From positions 2,936,944-3,000,943 of the forward strand of contig CP141729.1 in assembly GCA_035621215.1 (NCBI GenBank): a DNA stretch of 64,000 bases, written 5' to 3'. The DNA comes from Oscillospiraceae bacterium MB08-C2-2 (GTDB lineage: Bacteria; Bacillota; Clostridia; Oscillospirales; Ruminococcaceae). The notes below the pieces were generated by a model. It worked only from the letters and a program-made list of their open reading frames with translations, searched no databases and was not told the DNA's origin. This document shows positions 1 to 9,450 of the stretch, one piece after another. Position 1 is the first letter of the stretch. Every line of letters begins with the position of its first letter. Made by a program: the position numbers and the translations under genes.

Positions 1-30
1 CTTTCAGGCAGCCAATCAATGGTGCTGAAA

Positions 31-54
31 CGGCAAAACAAGCCTGTTTTGCCG
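31..54. other. Perfect hairpin downstream of rsmI
   Basis: A 9-bp perfect inverted repeat (CGGCAAAAC / GTTTTGCCG) with a 6-nt loop lies 65 nt beyond the rsmI stop. There is no clear T tract on either side, so it is a weak terminator candidate. Nothing else is recognisable in positions 1-119. Confidence 0.35.
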
Positions 55-119
55 TCAAACAGAGCAAAAATTGCCCTGTTTGCAAATGCGCTTTGCAAAG
101 AGGATTTGTTCAGTGGACA

Positions 120-977
120 TTATTCATCGGAAGAGGCGGCAAACTGCTCCAAGGCCGCCTTATAAAGGTCGCCCTTTTTATAGCCTGTTTCCTTGGCAAT
201 CTCCTTAGCCGCCTGACTGGTGGGAAGTCCGCCCTTTTGCAGTGAGCAGACCATAGCCACTGCCTCCTCAAAGGAGAGGGGTGTTTCCTCCTTGGGCGGG
301 GCACCCTCCACCACCAGAACGTATTCGCCTCGGGGGCTTTGGCTGGTATAGAGGGCTACGGCCTCGGCCAGTGTGGTGCGGATGACCTCCTCGTGGAGCT
401 TGGTCAGTTCCCGGCAGAGGGCCAGTGGGCGATCACCCCAAACCGCCAGCATATCCTCTAAGGTGCGGAGCAGCTTGTGAGGGGCCTCATAAAAAATGAG
501 GGTGCGGGGATCGTTTCGCACCTCTTCCAGATGCGCCAGCCGCCCGTTGCGGTTCACGGTCAGAAAGCCTTCAAAGGTAAAGCGCCCGGTGGCAATTCCG
601 GAAAGGCACAGAGCGGAAACCACAGCCGACGGCCCGGGAACCACCACCGTTTCAATGCCCGCTTCGGCGCACTGCGCCACCAGCCCTTCCCCGGGATCGG
701 AGATACAGGGCATACCGGCATCTGTTACAACGGCACAGCTTTCTCCGGCTAAAATCCGGGCGACAATCTGCTCCCCCCGATACTGCTGGTTGTGCTCGTA
801 GTAGCTGACCATAGGCGTCCCAATGGAAAAATGCCGCAGCAGCTTCAGGGTGACACGGGTATCCTCAGCGGCAATAAAATCCACCGTCTCCAGAGTTTGC
901 AGAGCACGGGGGGAGATATCCCCCAAATTGCCGATGGGGGTTCCCACCAAATAAAGCTTGGACAAATTCCTCAACAC
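120..977 (-). CDS. rsmI: 16S rRNA (cytidine-2'-O)-methyltransferase RsmI
   Basis: Tetrapyrrole-methylase-fold enzyme that 2'-O-methylates C1402 of 16S rRNA using SAM. The family motifs are visible: VGTPIGNLGD at the N-terminus, AEDTR, and GMPCISDPG. The open frame extends back to 1058, but that would overlap the upstream methyltransferase. The GTG at 977 (or TTG at 974), just after the upstream stop, starts the conserved region, so I use 977. It follows the TrmN6-like gene by 7 nt and is probably cotranscribed. Length (about 285 aa) is normal. Confidence 0.93.
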   Translation of the reverse strand: MLRNLSKLYLVGTPIGNLGDISPRALQTLETVDFIAAEDTRVTLKLLRHFSIGTPMVSYYEHNQQYRGEQIVARILAGESCAVVTDAGMPCISDPGEGLVAQCAEAGIETVVVPGPSAVVSALCLSGIATGRFTFEGFLTVNRNGRLAHLEEVRNDPRTLIFYEAPHKLLRTLEDMLAVWGDRPLALCRELTKLHEEVIRTTLAEAVALYTSQSPRGEYVLVVEGAPPKEETPLSFEEAVAMVCSLQKGGLPTSQAAKEIAKETGYKKGDLYKAALEQFAASSDE

Positions 978-984
978 CTTTTGG

Positions 985-1719
985 TTAAATTTTCGCTGTA
1001 TAAAAAGGAAACAGCTCCTGAAGCTGACGAGAAGGGGAGTCCCCCTCCCAGCAGACAAAGGGCGCTTCTATCTGTAAAAAAGGCTTGGCCCCCCGCTTGC
1101 CCTCCACCAAAAAGAGCCATGGAGCAGTATCCCCCCGCTTTTGGACAAGCTGCAAGCGCTTGGGCTCCAGCTTCCAGCGGCGCATAGCCTCCAGTGCATC
1201 CACCAGACGCTCCGGGCGCTGGCACAGGCAAAGCCGCCCGCCAAAGCGCAGCAGACGGGCGGCCGCCTTGCAGACATCCTCTATGGTGCAGGTGACCTCG
1301 TGACGCGCCAGCCGCTGGTTTTCACCTTGATTCTGAAAGCCGGTATCCACTGCCTTATAGGGCGGGTTGCAGGTGATGATATCCAGACTGCCCGCTTCAA
1401 TTTCCGGGAGGCCCTCACGCAAATCGGCAAGCAGGGGCAGAACCCGGCCTTCCAATCCGCTTTGGGTAACCGATTGGCTCAGCTGGCCGATGGCCTGCGG
1501 CTGAATATCCACCGCAAAGGCGGATTGGGGAGCACTATCCGACCGGGCCCAGAGAAAAGGAATAATCCCACAGCCGGTTCCCAGATCGCAGGCTTTATCT
1601 TTGCGCCGAACCCCCGCAAAGGAGGCCAGAAGAAAGCTGTCCGTTCCGAAGGTGTGCTCCGGCGAAACCAACAGCCGGATACCGGCGCCAAAATCCTCCC
1701 AATGTTCGTTGTTTTCCAA
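985..1719 (-). CDS. TrmN6/YabB-type tRNA (adenine-N6) methyltransferase
   Basis: Class I SAM-dependent methyltransferase of about 244 aa. Motif I is DLGTGCGIIPF and the N6-adenine catalytic motif is NPPY (in ITCNPPYKAVD). Family knowledge points to tRNA A37 N6 methylation, as for E. coli TrmN6/YfiC; in Firmicutes the homologue YabB commonly sits next to RsmI, as here. An upstream in-frame ATG exists at 1767, but AGGAGG lies 7 nt before the TTG at 1719, so TTG is the better start. Confidence 0.85.
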   Translation of the reverse strand: MENNEHWEDFGAGIRLLVSPEHTFGTDSFLLASFAGVRRKDKACDLGTGCGIIPFLWARSDSAPQSAFAVDIQPQAIGQLSQSVTQSGLEGRVLPLLADLREGLPEIEAGSLDIITCNPPYKAVDTGFQNQGENQRLARHEVTCTIEDVCKAAARLLRFGGRLCLCQRPERLVDALEAMRRWKLEPKRLQLVQKRGDTAPWLFLVEGKRGAKPFLQIEAPFVCWEGDSPSRQLQELFPFYTAKI

Positions 1720-1773
1720 AAGAGAGCCTCCTAATAGCTGGTTAAAATCAAATAGCCGACAATCCAAGCATCA

Positions 1774-2352
1774 AGCAGTATAATATCGCCTTTTGCCGAT
1801 ATTATACCATGAAAGCGAAGCGTTATGGTATAATTGCCCGTGGCCGTAGGCCGGGCATAAAAATGGAACGTATAATAAGCGCTTTGCGGTTATTAAACCA
1901 TGAGATTTGATGCCATGGCTTAATAAAGAGAATATTTTTCACTTCCGCACTCATGCCGTGCGGCTGGCACATCCTTTCTCTACGATGAGAAAGGATGCAA
2001 AGAATCGCCAAGGGGGCGCTCCCCCTTGGTACCCCCCAGATCCAAAATTCAGCTGCATTTAAATCTTAGGCTCGGCTCTTGGTTGTGTCCGTCACGGTTG
2101 TCCCCCAATTCAGGATTTTGCCAGAGGATGCGGTTATTATGCCATAAAAGCGAAGCGTTATGGTATAATTGCGCATATAGGGCGGCAGCGAACGAAGTGA
2201 GCGAATCGCCCTGCGCATCAAGCAGTATAATATCTGGGTTTGCAGGTATTATGCCATAAAAGCGAAGCGTTATGGTATAATTGCGCATCTAGAGCGAATC
2301 GCCCTGCGCATAAAGCAGTATAATATCTGCGTTTGCAGATATTATACAATAA
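1774..2352. repeat. Cluster of palindromic intergenic repeats (BIME-like)
   Basis: The 735-bp gap between the methyltransferase and thrE holds no gene. It contains at least three copies of a short hairpin unit (TTATRCCATRA, then AGCGAAGCG, then TTATGGTATAA) near 1801-1833, 2134-2170 and 2248-2280. These alternate with a second palindrome (GTATAATATCTGC / GCAGATATTATAC type) near 1778-1806, 2224-2254 and 2314-2346. The arrangement resembles REP/BIME clusters. A decayed relative lies at 7464-7586. Confidence 0.75.
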
Positions 2353-2454
2353 ATAGCCTGTTCCTTCAACTTGCCGGAATGAACCCCTTGTATTTTTCCG
2401 ATACATAGGTATATACTCATACAGGAAGAAAGTTATTTTAAAAGGATAAAAGCA

Positions 2455-3228
2455 ATGAACGATCAGGAGCTATTGAATATAGGGGTGGAAATTGGCAAGC
2501 TTTTGCTGGTGAATGGCGGAGAAATCTACCGGGTGGAAGAATCCATGCAGCGGATATTTGCCGCTTATGGGGTGCATCAGGCGGATGTTTTTGTGATCCC
2601 CTCTTATATTCATGCAACCCTCACCAACTCGGAGGGAGCAAGCGCCACTACCATGCGGCGCATTTACACCCGCAAAACCCATCTGGACCGTGTGGAGCGT
2701 GCCAACGATCTCTGCCGGCGCATCTGCCGGGATAAACCGGATTTAGACCAGATTCGCAAAGAGATTGAGGCCATTTCCCGAATGCCTTCCTACAGCTTGG
2801 GCATGGAGTGCCTGTGCTTTGCTTTAGGCTCCAGTGCCTTTACGATGTTTTTTGGCGGCAGTGTTTTTGATGCCATGATTTCGGCTGTATGCGGTGTTGT
2901 TATCCGGCTGATCTTGTATCACAGCCTGCGCCTGAAAGGTAACGTATTCTTCACCAACATTGTTGCCAGCTTTATGGCCTCTCTGATCGCTTTTACAGTG
3001 GCTCTGGTGTTTCCCGGCCTTGTGGCGGATAAAATCATCATCGGTGCGCTGATGACACTGGTGCCCGGTATTGCCATCACCAGCTTTATGCGGGATATTA
3101 TGGCGGGTGACCTGATGGCAGGCATGATGCGCCTTGCGGAAAGCCTGATGGTGGCGGCCGCCATTGCGCTTGGCTCCGGTGCGGCCCTGAGCCTGACCCA
3201 TCTTTTTATGGGAGGGATTGGCGCATGA
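2455..3228 (+). CDS. ThrE-type threonine/serine exporter, YjjP-like half
   Basis: 257-aa membrane protein of the DUF1212/YjjP family, the larger half of a split ThrE-type amino-acid exporter. The soluble N-terminal part contains LLLVNGGEIYRVEESMQRI and the charged HLDRVERAND segment. Several membrane helices follow from about residue 118. It overlaps the next gene, the YjjB-like half, by 4 nt (ATGA), so the two are translationally coupled. Substrate is assigned from family knowledge only. Confidence 0.85.
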   Translation: MNDQELLNIGVEIGKLLLVNGGEIYRVEESMQRIFAAYGVHQADVFVIPSYIHATLTNSEGASATTMRRIYTRKTHLDRVERANDLCRRICRDKPDLDQIRKEIEAISRMPSYSLGMECLCFALGSSAFTMFFGGSVFDAMISAVCGVVIRLILYHSLRLKGNVFFTNIVASFMASLIAFTVALVFPGLVADKIIIGALMTLVPGIAITSFMRDIMAGDLMAGMMRLAESLMVAAAIALGSGAALSLTHLFMGGIGA

Positions 3229-3677
3229 ATTGGATGCAGTGCCTGTGGGCCTTTGTGGGCTGTATGTGCTTTGCCCTTGTGTTTAACATCCGCAGCCGCC
3301 GAATTTTAATTTTAGCCTCATTGGGAGCAGGCTTGGGGTGGATGGTATACCTTCTGCTTTCCTTTATGGGCAGCGATGTGATGCAGAGCTTTTTTGCAAC
3401 CATTGTCCTCTCTTTTTATTCCGAAATTATGGCGCGGGTCTTTTTGGTTCCGGTTACCACCTTTCAGACCATCGCCTTGCTGCCTCTTGTACCCGGCAGC
3501 GGCATCTACCGCACCATGGAGTATTATGTTATGGGTGATACAGAGCTGTTTATCCAAACAGGGCTGCATACCTTTGCCATAGCGGGGGCGCTGGCTATTG
3601 GAGTTCTAATGGTTTCTTCCCTAGTTCGGGCATGGACTATGCTGCGCCGTCAGCGAAAGAAAAAAGGCACATGCTAA
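3225..3677 (+). CDS. ThrE-type exporter, YjjB-like half (DUF3815)
   Basis: 150-aa hydrophobic protein with about four membrane helices and the family segment PVTTFQTIALLPLVPGSGIYRTM. It completes the two-gene exporter with the preceding YjjP-like subunit, whose stop codon overlaps this ATG. Confidence 0.83.
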   Translation: MNWMQCLWAFVGCMCFALVFNIRSRRILILASLGAGLGWMVYLLLSFMGSDVMQSFFATIVLSFYSEIMARVFLVPVTTFQTIALLPLVPGSGIYRTMEYYVMGDTELFIQTGLHTFAIAGALAIGVLMVSSLVRAWTMLRRQRKKKGTC

Positions 3678-3699
3678 AGAGTAGTTTCATATAATAAGG

Positions 3700-3738
3700 C
3701 ACTCCCGGGGGCTTTAAAGCCTGCCGGGGGTGTTTTTT
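3700..3738 (+). terminator. Terminator of the thrE-like operon
   Basis: GC-rich stem CACTCCCGG / CCGGGGGTG, with an inner GGCTTTAAAGCC, is followed by six T residues on the plus strand. It overlaps the end of leuA on the opposite strand and probably serves convergent transcription. Confidence 0.85.
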
Positions 3739-5236
3739 AGCTTATGCACAGGGATTTGTTTACTGCGCTGATATAGGCGTGGATGCAGGCTCCCACAATA
3801 TCATTGGCAAGGCCACGGCCAATAAAGGATTGACCCTTTAGACCCAGCTGCACCACCACTTCGCCCAGAGAATCCCGGCCTGCCGCCATGGACTGAATCA
3901 CAAAGGATTCCAGCTGATAAACCTCCCCCACGATTTTATCCACAGCGTTGAAAGCCGCCAGTATAGGACTGGGGCCCCGGGCTACCTTCTCGTAGCATTG
4001 GCTGTCCTTTTCCAGGCAAACCACCGCCGTGGCCGAAATCAAAGTGCCGCTGTTGACAACAAAGCTTTTGAGGGAATAGGTCTGGCGGATTTGGGCCGCA
4101 CCCTCTACCAAAGAGCACAGCTCCCGGTCGGTGATCGCCTTTTGGTGGTCTGCCAGCTGCTTAAAGCTTTTAAAAGCCGCCGCCAGTTTTTCCCCATCCA
4201 ACGCATAACCCAGCTCCTTCATGCGCTGCTCAAAGGCCGCTTTGCCTGAATGTTTGCCCAACACAAGGGAGTTGGTTTGCAAACCAATGTCTGCCGGGGA
4301 CATGATTTCATAGGTGAGGGGATTGTTCATCATACCGTGCTGATGCACCCCGGCCTCGTGAACAAAGGCATTTTCACCCACCACAGCCTTGTTGTGGGCT
4401 ACGGGCTTATCAATAATGGTGGAAACAAGCCGGCTGCTGCGGTAAAGCTCCCGGGTGTTGATGCGGGTCTGGCAGCCCAGCAAATCCTGCCGGGTTTTCA
4501 GCGCCATAATGACTTCTTCCAGAGCGGCGTTGCCTGCCCGTTCCCCGATGCCGTTGATGGTGCCTTCAATATGGTCGGCTCCGGCGGCCACGGCAGCCAG
4601 CGTGTTGGCTGTGGCCATCCCCAAATCGTTGTGGCAATGAATGCCCACAGGGATAGCGGGGTTGATCAGATTTTGCTTGACATACCGGATAAGGGATTCT
4701 GTTTCCTGCGGGAGCAGATAACCCACCGTATCGGTTACATTGATGAGGGTTGCCCCCGCCTGTATGACCCGGTTGTATACCTCCATGAGGAAATCCCGGT
4801 CGGTGCGGGTGGCATCCTCGGCGGAAAATTCCACATCCGGGAGAAAGCGGCGGGCAAAGGCCACGGCGGAGACGGCTTTATCCAGCACTTCTTCCCGGGA
4901 GATGCCCAACTTATAGCGCAAATGAATATCGCTGGTGGCCAAAAAAATGTGGATACGGGGGGCAGCAGCCCCCTTTAGCGCCTCCCATGCGCAGGAGATA
5001 TCCCCGGCAGTGGCCCGGCAAAGCCCGGCGATACCGGCTCCTTTGATGGTATTGGCAATGGCTTTCACCGCTTGAAAGTCGTCCGGTGAAGCAATGGGGA
5101 AGCCTGCCTCAATAAAATCCACCCCAAGGTGTTCCAGCTGCTTGGCAACCTCCAGCTTTTCTTTTAACTGCATGCTGCACCCGGGGGATTGCTCCCCATC
5201 CCGTAAAGTGGTATCCAACACAGTCAGTGTTTTCAT
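3737..5236 (-). CDS. leuA: 2-isopropylmalate synthase
   Basis: 499-aa enzyme that condenses acetyl-CoA with 2-oxoisovalerate, the first step of leucine synthesis. The HMGL-like barrel starts with [16 protein letters not shown]; the metal-binding [13 protein letters not shown] and the C-terminal LeuA dimer/allosteric domain are present. The chosen ATG has GGAGG nine bases upstream; the longer frame to 5281 adds an unconserved leader. No other leu gene is adjacent. A related synthase of the same superfamily (CimA, homocitrate synthase) is less likely given the length and C-terminal domain. Confidence 0.9.
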   Translation of the reverse strand: MKTLTVLDTTLRDGEQSPGCSMQLKEKLEVAKQLEHLGVDFIEAGFPIASPDDFQAVKAIANTIKGAGIAGLCRATAGDISCAWEALKGAAAPRIHIFLATSDIHLRYKLGISREEVLDKAVSAVAFARRFLPDVEFSAEDATRTDRDFLMEVYNRVIQAGATLINVTDTVGYLLPQETESLIRYVKQNLINPAIPVGIHCHNDLGMATANTLAAVAAGADHIEGTINGIGERAGNAALEEVIMALKTRQDLLGCQTRINTRELYRSSRLVSTIIDKPVAHNKAVVGENAFVHEAGVHQHGMMNNPLTYEIMSPADIGLQTNSLVLGKHSGKAAFEQRMKELGYALDGEKLAAAFKSFKQLADHQKAITDRELCSLVEGAAQIRQTYSLKSFVVNSGTLISATAVVCLEKDSQCYEKVARGPSPILAAFNAVDKIVGEVYQLESFVIQSMAAGRDSLGEVVVQLGLKGQSFIGRGLANDIVGACIHAYISAVNKSLCIS

Positions 5237-5266
5237 ATGGGTTCCTCCGCCTGTTGGCAAAAGCGT

Positions 5267-5298
5267 AGGGCAGTCAAACAAATGCTTTTGACCGCCCT
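5267..5298 (-). terminator. Hairpin between the RlmL-like gene and leuA
   Basis: 12-bp stem (AGGGCGGTCAAA / TTTGACTGCCCT, one G-U pair) with an 8-nt loop. On the minus strand it follows the RlmL-like gene and precedes leuA by about 30 nt. The T tract is weak, so it could be a terminator or a leader hairpin. Confidence 0.45.
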
Positions 5299-5328
5299 GT
5301 GTTCACTCGATTTAATTCGTATGATCGC

Positions 5329-6450
5329 TTAGTTATAATACATAAACAGCTGGCACTTGATCATGCCATTATAGAGCTTGCGGCGCTTGTCCGCTTTGCG
5401 GCCAAACAAATCCTCAAAATCTTCATGTGGGGTGATGATATAATAGCTGAGCCCTTTCCGCTTGGGGAAGACCCGGCCCATGAGGCGGTAAAGATCTTCG
5501 GTTTCTTTGATTTCCATCATACGCTCGCCATAAGGCGGGTTGCATAAAATCACAGCCTGCTCCGCATCCACGGTGAATTGTGCCAGCCCGCGCATGGTGG
5601 CTTCAATTTTACTGCCGATTCCCGCTTTCACTGCATTGGCACGGGTTAAATCCGAGGCGGCTTTATCCAGATCATAGCCGATGCCGTGGAAACCAGAGGT
5701 GCGGTCAATGGCGGACAAAGCGGCCTTCCGCTCATCCTTCCAGATGGATGCATCGAAATAATCCCAGCTTTCGGCGGCAAAATGACGATGGATACCCGGT
5801 GCGATGTTATAAGCCCGCAGGGCCGATTCAATCAGCAGGGTTCCCGAGCCGCACATAGGGTCAATGACGAGGGCATCCTTGCGGATATGGGCAAGATCGG
5901 CGATTCCGGCGGCCAGCGTTTCCTTGATGGGTGCTTCCAATGCATCCCGGCGGTAGCCCCGCTTGTGGAGCCCGGTGCCGGACGTATCCAGCATAATGGT
6001 GACTTCATCCTTCATAATGGAAAACTGGATTTGGTGAACAGGCCCGGTTTCTTCAAACCAGCTTTGGCCGTAAACCTTTTCCAGACGTTTAACAGCGGCC
6101 TTTTTGAGGATGGACTGGCAATCGGATATGCTGAAAAGCTGAGATTTCAGCGACCAGCCCTTGACAGGGAAAGCATCGTTTATGCCAACAAACTCCTCCA
6201 GAGGCAGCTTTTCCATTTCATCAAAAAGCTGTGTGAAGGTGGTGGCCTGAAAGGTGCCCAGCACAATGCAGACACGCTCGGCCGTGCGAAGCCACAAGTT
6301 AGACCGGGCCACGAGAGAAGGGGCTCCTTCAAAGGTGACCCGGCCGTCGGCAACTTGTATATTCTGCCCGCCAATTTTTTTAACTTCGTATGAAAGCACG
6401 CTTTCCAGCCCGAAATGGCATGGACAGCAAATGGTCAAAGAGCTTTGCAT
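5329..6450 (-). CDS. RlmL/YpsC-like THUMP-domain RNA methyltransferase
   Basis: 373-aa protein with an N-terminal THUMP RNA-binding region (about residues 45-155) and a C-terminal SAM-methyltransferase domain. Key motifs are DPMCGSGTLLIESAL and NPPYGERM, typical of guanine-N2 methyltransferases. Firmicute homologues (YpsC) are annotated as 23S rRNA G2445 methyltransferases. AGGAG lies about 9 nt before the ATG. Confidence 0.88.
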   Translation of the reverse strand: MQSSLTICCPCHFGLESVLSYEVKKIGGQNIQVADGRVTFEGAPSLVARSNLWLRTAERVCIVLGTFQATTFTQLFDEMEKLPLEEFVGINDAFPVKGWSLKSQLFSISDCQSILKKAAVKRLEKVYGQSWFEETGPVHQIQFSIMKDEVTIMLDTSGTGLHKRGYRRDALEAPIKETLAAGIADLAHIRKDALVIDPMCGSGTLLIESALRAYNIAPGIHRHFAAESWDYFDASIWKDERKAALSAIDRTSGFHGIGYDLDKAASDLTRANAVKAGIGSKIEATMRGLAQFTVDAEQAVILCNPPYGERMMEIKETEDLYRLMGRVFPKRKGLSYYIITPHEDFEDLFGRKADKRRKLYNGMIKCQLFMYYN

Positions 6451-6483
6451 GGTAATATTCTCCTATGTTGTGGGGCGAAGGGG

Positions 6484-7353
6484 TCAGCGCTGATTTCCCA
6501 GAATGAACAGAGCCATCGTGCCCGGCCCCGAGTGAGTGCCGATCACAGAACCTACATAATCGATGATGCCGGGCTTAATGCCGGTTTTTTCTTCCATCAC
6601 CTTTGCCACGTATTGTGCCTCCTCGAGGCAGTCACCATGGCTGATGAAAAAGACCTCGTTGTGCCACTGGCCCATGTTGGCAGCGGCGTACTCTACTAGA
6701 TAGTTCAGGGATTGCCTGCGTCCCCGAACCTTATGAATGGGGATGAGCCTGCCTGCATTATCCACATGCAGAATAGGCTTGATGCCCAGCATGGAGCCCA
6801 TAATGGCCGAGGCTTTGGAAACCCGCCCGCCCCGGTGCAGATGCATCAGATCATCCACTGTGAAAACATGAACCAGATGGAGCTTGGTATCCTCCGCCCA
6901 CTGAGCCACTTCTTCTATAGACATGCCCTGCTGCTTTTTCTGGTTGGCCAGATGCACCAACAGACCCTGCCCCAAAGAAGCACAAAGGGTATCCACAACG
7001 ATGATTTTGCGCTGCGGGTATTCCGCCGCCAGCTCCTTGGCAGCGATCTGGCCGCTTTGGCAGGTGCCGGAAAGCCCGGAGGAAAAGCCGAGATACAGCA
7101 CATCCAGCCCTTGGGTCAGAATGTTCTCAAAAAAGGAACGCATGCTTTCTACATTTACCTGTGCAGTTTGGGGCATTTCACCATCCCGCATCCGTTGATA
7201 CAGGGTGCCAATGGGCATTGCAGCATCATAGGCCGCATATTCTTTGCCGCCGATGGTATAAAGCAGCTCCACTGAGCCGATATCGTTTTCCGCCAGATAG
7301 TCCAGCGGCAGATCACAGCTGCTGTCGGTTACCAGTTTGAAGGTATTGTTCAT
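6484..7353 (-). CDS. DegV family fatty-acid-binding protein
   Basis: 289-aa DegV-fold protein. Typical features are the N-terminal VTDSSCDLP, the central LGFSSGLSGT and the GGRVSKASA segment. DegV/FakB proteins bind fatty acids, some for FakA-dependent phosphorylation, but no fakA is visible here. GGGGGAAACATGG precedes the ATG. Confidence 0.88.
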   Translation of the reverse strand: MNNTFKLVTDSSCDLPLDYLAENDIGSVELLYTIGGKEYAAYDAAMPIGTLYQRMRDGEMPQTAQVNVESMRSFFENILTQGLDVLYLGFSSGLSGTCQSGQIAAKELAAEYPQRKIIVVDTLCASLGQGLLVHLANQKKQQGMSIEEVAQWAEDTKLHLVHVFTVDDLMHLHRGGRVSKASAIMGSMLGIKPILHVDNAGRLIPIHKVRGRRQSLNYLVEYAAANMGQWHNEVFFISHGDCLEEAQYVAKVMEEKTGIKPGIIDYVGSVIGTHSGPGTMALFILGNQR

Positions 7354-7463
7354 CCATGTTTCCCCCCTGCATAATTCCTAAAAAAGTCTGCTATAAAAGC
7401 GAATATGATGTCATTGCGCATCAGAGCGGGCGTGGCAAAGCGAGCGGATTACCCTGCCCATGG

Positions 7464-7586
7464 TAAAGCACAGTATTTACATCTGAAAATAGGATACCAT
7501 GAACGCAGTGAATGGTAGAATTGGCCATCGCCGTAAGGTGAGCCATAGAAATGAAGTATAGTAGCGCTCTGTAATTATTATACCTT
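7464..7586. repeat. Decayed copy of the 1.8-kb intergenic repeat
   Basis: The 290-bp gap upstream of degV has no gene. It aligns over about 120 bp with 1778-1900 (GGATACCATGAACGCAGTG.. against ATTATACCATGAAAGCGAAG.., then a shared GCCGTA and TATTA ends) but has many substitutions. It is a worn member of the same repeat family. Confidence 0.55.
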
Positions 7587-7643
7587 ATTCGTCTGCCGAA
7601 TGCAACCGCAATCCTCCATAGGGCCCTTTGGCAGCGAAGTTAT

Positions 7644-9323
7644 TCAGGGGATAGGCACGGTTTTCTCCGCCGAGGAAAGCCCAAGGGTCTTAGAGGAACC
7701 GGCGGCCAAATCCAAGCCGATGATTCCATCCGCAACCTGTTTGAAAATAGGCCCCGCTGCATTTTCACCGGATTCCCCGCCTTCCACGAAAACGACAGCC
7801 GCATATTTGGGCTTGGCAGCCGGAAAAAAGCCTGCAAACCAAGCATGAACGATTTCTTTGCCGTTTTCATCGTATATTCCGGTCTGGGCAGAGGAGGTCT
7901 TGCCGCCCGCTCCGCCGGTGATGGGTCTTGCTTTGCGGCCGGAGCCTTCTTCAATGACCTTGACCATTAGTCCCTGCACGGTTTTGGCGGTGTTCTCGGA
8001 TAAAATACGGTTGGGGGAATAGCTGGGATAGGAAACACTGAGGGAAGAACCGTCTTCCGTTTCGCCCATAACTAACCGGGGGGTTACGGCCATACCTGAA
8101 TTGGCGATAGCGGAAATAGCCTGAGCCATTTGCAGGGGAGTGGCCAGCGAGCTGCCTTGCCCAAAGCCAAAGTTGGCAAGGGACGCCCGGTTGCTCAGCT
8201 CCTGCCGGGTGGGCAGATTACCGGATTGTGTGGTAAAGCCTTCCGCCAGCTCAGAGGCACTGCCCAGTCCCATATAGCTGGAAAGGGCAGGGATATAATC
8301 CGGCCCCAAGGTCAGGGCTAGGTTGATAAAATAGGTGTTGCAGGAAACCTCCAGTGCCCGCTCCATATCCACAGTGCCGTGAATGGCGTGGTTGTTGCAG
8401 CGGAAAACCTGCCCATCCACATCGATGGAGCCCTGACAGGTATAAGAAAAATCGGGGGTAATGCCGTTTTCCAGAGCGGCGGCGGATACAATTACCTTAA
8501 AAACAGAGCCGATGTTATAGCCGCTGATGGCCCGGTTGATAAAGGGGGCGTCCTTGCTTTCCAGGCTGGCGGCAATGTTGCCGGGGTCAAAATCCGGCAC
8601 ACTGGCCATAGCCAGAATGTCTCCGGTGCCGATATCCATAACCACTACAGCACCCTTTTCACAGCCTTTTTCCAGAGCGCTCTGAGTGGCGGCCTGCATG
8701 GAGGCATCCAAGGTCAGCACAACGCCGCCCCGGTCGTTTTCGCCGCTCCGGTCAATCTGCACCGCTCCGTTTTCCATGGAACGCCCCATAGCGTCCACCT
8801 GGTAGCGGGCCACGATCTGGCCGCCGCTTTTTTTCAGAAGGCTGTCAAAAGCCTTTTCAATGCCTGCGGCACCCGTTTGCTCCTGCCCGTTCAGGTAGCC
8901 GATGATATGGGGGGCAAGCTGCGGATTCTGGGAATACCGTTGGGAAACACGAAACACATCCACTCCCAGAGCGTAGAGATCGTTGGTGGGCACCTCCAGC
9001 GCAAAGGGGGAGCCGGCTGTGAGCATATTGAGTACAGCCGGGCGCTGTTTTTCCTCCAGAGCGGGCAGCAGCACGCCCGCCGCCTGTGGGGTGGGCAGCA
9101 CCGAGGCAATGTATTTGGAACTGCTGTTGACAAGAGGCACCATACTGCGGTCATAGATGGTTCCCCGTGTGGTGGAGACCACCAACGCCTGTCTGCTCTG
9201 TACATCCGCCGCCATAGTCAGCGAATCAGATACATTGATGGCATACACACGAAAAAGGCAGACAGTCAGAAGCACCGCCATACAGCAGTAAACTCCGATC
9301 ATACGCTTATACAAGGCTAACAC
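7644..9323 (-). CDS. Class B penicillin-binding protein (transpeptidase)
   Basis: Membrane-anchored peptidoglycan transpeptidase. There is one N-terminal helix (YCCMAVLLTVCLFRVYAI), a dimerisation domain (TTRGTIYDRSM), then the catalytic domain with S-V-F-K (in NIGSVFKV), SCN and KTS in place of the usual KTG. An in-frame ATG at 9431 lies inside a terminator hairpin and has no ribosome site, so translation probably starts later. GTG 9323 is my choice; ATG 9302 or 9383 are alternatives. The specific role (elongation, division or sporulation) cannot be decided. Confidence 0.85.
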   Translation of the reverse strand: MLALYKRMIGVYCCMAVLLTVCLFRVYAINVSDSLTMAADVQSRQALVVSTTRGTIYDRSMVPLVNSSSKYIASVLPTPQAAGVLLPALEEKQRPAVLNMLTAGSPFALEVPTNDLYALGVDVFRVSQRYSQNPQLAPHIIGYLNGQEQTGAAGIEKAFDSLLKKSGGQIVARYQVDAMGRSMENGAVQIDRSGENDRGGVVLTLDASMQAATQSALEKGCEKGAVVVMDIGTGDILAMASVPDFDPGNIAASLESKDAPFINRAISGYNIGSVFKVIVSAAALENGITPDFSYTCQGSIDVDGQVFRCNNHAIHGTVDMERALEVSCNTYFINLALTLGPDYIPALSSYMGLGSASELAEGFTTQSGNLPTRQELSNRASLANFGFGQGSSLATPLQMAQAISAIANSGMAVTPRLVMGETEDGSSLSVSYPSYSPNRILSENTAKTVQGLMVKVIEEGSGRKARPITGGAGGKTSSAQTGIYDENGKEIVHAWFAGFFPAAKPKYAAVVFVEGGESGENAAGPIFKQVADGIIGLDLAAGSSKTLGLSSAEKTVPIP

Positions 9324-9392
9324 CGACTCTCTGAATGAAATAGGTTCTTTGGGTATATTGTGGGCAGAGCCGCAGGCAAACATACCGCCCAC

Positions 9393-9444
9393 AAAAAGAA
9401 AACGCCCTCCCACAGCCTTTTTCTCAGGCATTGTGGAAGGAGCG
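9393..9444 (-). terminator. Terminator between Cys-rich gene/repeat and PBP
   Basis: Minus-strand stem (CGCTCCTTCCACA .. TGTGGGAGGGCG) followed by TTTTCTTTTT. It would end transcripts of the Cys-rich gene and includes the false ATG at 9431. Confidence 0.75.
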
Positions 9445-9450
9445 CATATG

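Noticed and set aside
9324-9431. ATG at 9431 as PBP start
   Set aside because: It lies in the loop of a terminator and lacks a ribosome site; conserved PBP sequence begins much later.
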